The notes under the pieces: model-generated
Told to the model about the DNA's origin: nothing
Databases searched by the model: none
Seen by the model: only the letters and a program-made list of their open reading frames with translations
DNA from: Ignavibacteriaceae bacterium
GTDB taxonomy: Bacteria > Bacteroidota > Ignavibacteria > Ignavibacteriales > Ignavibacteriaceae
NCBI GenBank assembly: GCA_013388525.1
Contig: JACAFA010000029.1
Coordinates: 1 to 8,065 of the forward strand
Reading direction: 5' to 3'
DNA: 8,065 bases
Program-made: the position numbers and the translations under genes
Part shown: in pieces, positions 6,701-8,065 of the stretch
Layout of the letters: every line of letters begins with the position of its first letter
Position numbering within the stretch: position 1 is the stretch's first letter

Positions 6701-6928
6701 AGCCGTTTTACCGGTGAGTTTTGGATAGTAGAACCCGGAGTTGGATTGATATACATCAATATCTGAAATACCATTGTTAAAGAACACAGTTCCCACATAG
6801 TTTCTGTCGATGTAAGAAGGTATTTCAGCAAGAGCCGGATTGTTACCGGATTTTTTTTGATCGCCTTCTCCGAATAAAAGAGATGAAGAAAGAAGCATAA
6901 CAGTTAGAAAAAAAATGAACTTTTTCAT
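3770..6928 (-). CDS. Large secreted protein with FN3-like segment and T9SS type A sorting domain
   Basis: The product has 1052 residues: a Sec signal peptide (1-20, MKKFIFFLTVMLLSSSLLFG), a long extracellular part and a T9SS type A sorting domain (about 967-1052, FVLEQNYPNPFNPST to TKKMILIR). Residues about 183-195 (DINSNGIYEPSVD) form an Asp/Asn-rich loop of the kind that binds calcium in secreted Bacteroidota proteins. Residues about 462-600 look fibronectin type III-like (PIASVIQQEGNVLLSWN, FQGYNVYQ, then PGKPYYFAVTAYAYND). Residues about 640-695 (YKITFDTLAGGEKVWNLTD) recall a segment I associate with other large Ignavibacteria exoproteins. Near 919-923 is a glycine run encoded by a short CCG repeat. 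No catalytic motif is visible, so an adhesive or structural surface role is more likely than an enzyme. AAGGAGGT (6934-6941), 5 bases before the ATG, makes the start firm. It follows the propeller gene by 78 bases. Confidence 0.92.
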   Translation of the reverse strand: MKKFIFFLTVMLLSSSLLFGEGDQKKSGNNPALAEIPSYIDRNYVGTVFFNNGISDIDVYQSNSGFYYPKLTGKTAVFSSGLIWGAKITGDPQVRVGGSTYRTGLQPGKITNSGLPPEQLIPEDPNASHVRIYRVRRDVYPGGPWVDLSDEAMFEGISETELRLQYETDWTEWRAIDGAPFEDINSNGIYEPSVDIPGYQGADQTIWYVANDLDPSRTQFLYGTIPLGIELQVTVWSYHQYGSLDHLLFRKYQIINKTNTTFNNMYVSMWSDPDIGQSTNDFVGCDTVLQLGYAYNGEFYDPIYGYTPAGAGFNLLQAPENLPMTAFYYFTRGDASVTDPVMGSPDGADQFYNFMQGKVGLTGSPFINPITGLPTTYALSGNPLTGEGWIDGILQGPGDRRLGLACGPFNMAPGDTQVVVASEIASAGLDYLNTIRLLRFYSILSKDLYNNSFVMTRTPFPSKPIASVIQQEGNVLLSWNNSSETFNQDGFEFQGYNVYQLASDLPLKSNAVRIATFDKIDGITQIQGTVMNPVSGYPEPGIEQYGSDSGIEHSLLITEDAIDSTYLIPGKPYYFAVTAYAYNDDPNASPNNTESLIDVLQVTIHIDSVVNYGSFFEVVHTQGDGGGTVQAVAVDGYQVTGHPYKITFDTLAGGEKVWNLTDQTTNVVVLANQTDFSGSEFSSPIADGMQVRVKDANDVKRFSMTENGNGPVPEIFGFDVTLPPTFNAYSADYYRDVIQGNGGSLNLPNGMQAAGGYYFCVAGGPSITTHDAALDRWTRGGARLQILNGNGYEIRFTTDGGYAWMAFSTASLVQVPFEIWYLGSTIEDPLDDVRYFPWLFDDNENDIFDFKLDHQASGGNNDPYSDWIYFMQPGPNPPPGEQAYFDLLAQIMIDPQNWSGEVEIEHFARLVLMNWNQMQGGGGVEEMPETGTVFRIEWDKSLTPGVDEFVIDQAVDVEDYEPLPEKFVLEQNYPNPFNPSTTIKFSLPEKSNVNLSIYNILGQRVATLINDEMEAGVHEVIFDASKIASGVYFYQLSIKDKFLDTKKMILIR
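3985..4018 (-). repeat. Sorting-domain DNA block, copy 1 (pairs with 7220-7253)
   Basis: These 34 bases encode the QNYPNPFNPST core and match 7220-7253 at 32 positions (differences at 3990/7225 and 4007/7242). The same core in the hydrolase gene (near 1852-1885) matches at only about 22 of 34 positions although the protein is the same. The DNA likeness therefore exceeds what the shared protein motif needs. Confidence 0.7.
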
Positions 6929-7006
6929 TTCAGACCTCCTTAATTAATTCTGATATTTAATAACAATTATCTAGTTAAAATTTAAACTACTAATTTCAAC
7001 AACAGC

Positions 7007-8065
7007 TTACCTGAGTAATATCATTTTCTTAGTCTCGATATAATTATCAGCTTTCAATTGATAGAAATAAGCTCCGCTTGGGAATCCACTTGCATCCCAT
7101 TCAATCTTATAACTTCCTGCAGGTTTGTATTCGTCAACCAGAGTTGCAACTTCATTACCAAGCACATCGTAAATTATTAAAGATTGCCAACTGCCTACTG
7201 GAGATTGCCAACTGATTTTTGTGTTCGGGTTGAACGGGTTGGGGTAGTTTTGGGATAAAAATAAAGTCACTGGAGGAAAACTACTATTGTCGACGGAAGT
7301 AATTGGATTGGTACTGCGAAATACTCCTGAAGAAGTGCCTACATAGAGGTAGTTATTAAGATCAGTTTTAAGTGACAATGTTGTCAGAGTAGTTAGACCG
7401 TTATTAATCTTCTCACCGGTCAATCCATTATCAAAAGAAACGTAAACACCACTATCTGTAGCGACGTAAATAGTTTGAGGAGGCATTGTGATGATTGAAT
7501 TGGAAGATCTATTAGTAATAGCAACAGCATCCCAGTTTTCACCATTATCTGACGAGAGGTATACTATTCCAGCTCCTGTCCAAAAACCGCCGCCATCACA
7601 AGCATACAGATTTCCTGAATTGTCTATGGAAAAATCCCAGATGACACCTATGCTATTTATGCCAGCATCTTTTTGTGTCCAGCTATTTCCATTATCCGAA
7701 GACTTAAATATATGTGCATCAGTACCAATAAAAATATCATCTACATCGTTTATAAAAATAGAATATACATCCTTTCCTACCATAATTGAATCACTCACTT
7801 TTTCCCAATTTGAACTACTCGATTTACGATAAACTCCATCCGTTATAGTAACTGCTAATAAATAGTTATTGTTGGATTTTTCTAAATCGGCTACCCACTC
7901 CGGAAGATTTGCATATATCCAGGTTTCACCTAAATCTGTTGATTTGTACAGTCCACTGTCTGTTGTACCTGCATATAAAATATTCTCGTCATTTATATAT
8001 TTCAGCGAAAAAACATTCTGACTAATTAAGCCACTGCTTACATTTATCCAGTTTAACCCTTGATC
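7007..8065 (-). CDS. Asp-box (BNR-like) beta-propeller protein with T9SS type A sorting domain, 5' end outside the window
   Basis: The reading frame is open from the stop at 7009-7007 to the right edge, 352 residues, so the start lies beyond the window. A GTG at 7798 is internal. Visible Asp-box motifs (S-x-D-x-G-x-x-W) recur about every 40 residues: a partial DQGLNW at 1-6, STDLGETW at 42-49, degenerate SSSSNW at 82-87, SSDNGNSW at 122-129, SSDNGENW at 171-178, and a weak SFDNGLTG at 210-217. Each is preceded by strands such as ILYAGTTDSGLYK, DDIFIGTDAHIFK or TIYVATDSGVYV. This is the pattern of sialidase-, Ycf48- and sortilin-like propellers. No sialidase catalytic residues can be assigned, so a binding role is more likely. 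Residues 269-352 are a T9SS type A sorting domain (FLSQNYPNPFNPNT to TKKMILLR). The protein should be exported and anchored or released at the cell surface. Its sorting domain carries the repeat at 7182-7215. Confidence 0.9.
   Translation of the reverse strand, partial: DQGLNWINVSSGLISQNVFSLKYINDENILYAGTTDSGLYKSTDLGETWIYANLPEWVADLEKSNNNYLLAVTITDGVYRKSSSSNWEKVSDSIMVGKDVYSIFINDVDDIFIGTDAHIFKSSDNGNSWTQKDAGINSIGVIWDFSIDNSGNLYACDGGGFWTGAGIVYLSSDNGENWDAVAITNRSSNSIITMPPQTIYVATDSGVYVSFDNGLTGEKINNGLTTLTTLSLKTDLNNYLYVGTSSGVFRSTNPITSVDNSSFPPVTLFLSQNYPNPFNPNTKISWQSPVGSWQSLIIYDVLGNEVATLVDEYKPAGSYKIEWDASGFPSGAYFYQLKADNYIETKKMILLR
7182..7215 (-). repeat. 21-base direct repeat built from heptamers inside the propeller sorting domain
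   Basis: A 13-base word (coding strand CAGTTGGCAATCT) occurs at 7182-7194 and again at 7203-7215, an exact period of 21. The bases between them include further heptamers near [TA]GGCA[AG]T. The stretch encodes SWQSPVGSWQS, so SWQS recurs after seven residues. It lies between the NPNT and IYDVLG motifs, the same place that holds the other heptamer array in the hydrolase gene. Confidence 0.8.
7220..7253 (-). repeat. Sorting-domain DNA block, copy 2 (pairs with 3985-4018)
   Basis: Matches 3985-4018 at 32 of 34 positions and encodes the QNYPNPFNPNT core of the propeller protein. Both copies use the GC-richer codons AAC, CCG and TTC for NPFNP, whereas the hydrolase gene uses AAT, CCA and TTT for most of the same residues. 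Confidence 0.7.

Noticed and set aside
7488..7832. Plus-strand open frame of 114 codons
   Set aside because: It is antisense to the propeller blades, whose Asp-box pattern continues across the whole stretch.

Overview
The window looks like chromosomal sequence from a Bacteroidota-type bacterium of the Ignavibacteria/Chlorobi side (Ignavibacterium or Melioribacter-like). The main evidence is three proteins ending in a type A type IX secretion (T9SS) sorting domain of the 'QNYPNPFNP ... IYDVLG ... ATL ... SG.YFYQL ... TKKMIL' type. DNA is AT-rich. Several genes have strong Shine-Dalgarno sites (AAGGAGG), which are scarce in Bacteroidia and Flavobacteriia. Lineage is an inference from these traits, not a database result.

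All eight genes lie on the minus strand, so transcription runs from the right edge to the left. Gaps are 14 to 108 bases and no convincing terminator is visible, so one or two long transcripts are possible. In order of transcription: a T9SS-exported Asp-box beta-propeller protein open at the right edge (7007-8065); a 1052-residue T9SS cargo protein with an FN3-like segment (3770-6928); a small lipoprotein with a C-terminal membrane segment (3286-3726); a secreted LCAT-like alpha/beta hydrolase with a T9SS tail (1641-3239); a lipoprotein with an FxLYD-like domain (1131-1532); a small outer-membrane barrel-like protein started by TTG (591-1091); a second small lipoprotein, paralogous to the one at 3286-3726 (149-556); and the first 44 codons of another lipoprotein running off the left edge (1-134).

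Every product is predicted to leave the cytoplasm: three through Sec and T9SS to the cell surface or medium, four as lipoproteins, one as an outer-membrane protein. The set reads as a cell-envelope/surface module around one clear enzyme, a serine esterase or acyltransferase. I see no mobile element, RNA gene, CRISPR array or recognised defence system.

The most notable non-gene signals are heptamer-based mini-repeats inserted in frame at the same place in two of the three sorting domains, a block of near-identical DNA shared by two sorting domains, and an array of 11-base direct repeats resembling a Pho box in the largest intergenic gap (1533-1640). No gene-free stretch exceeds 108 bases.
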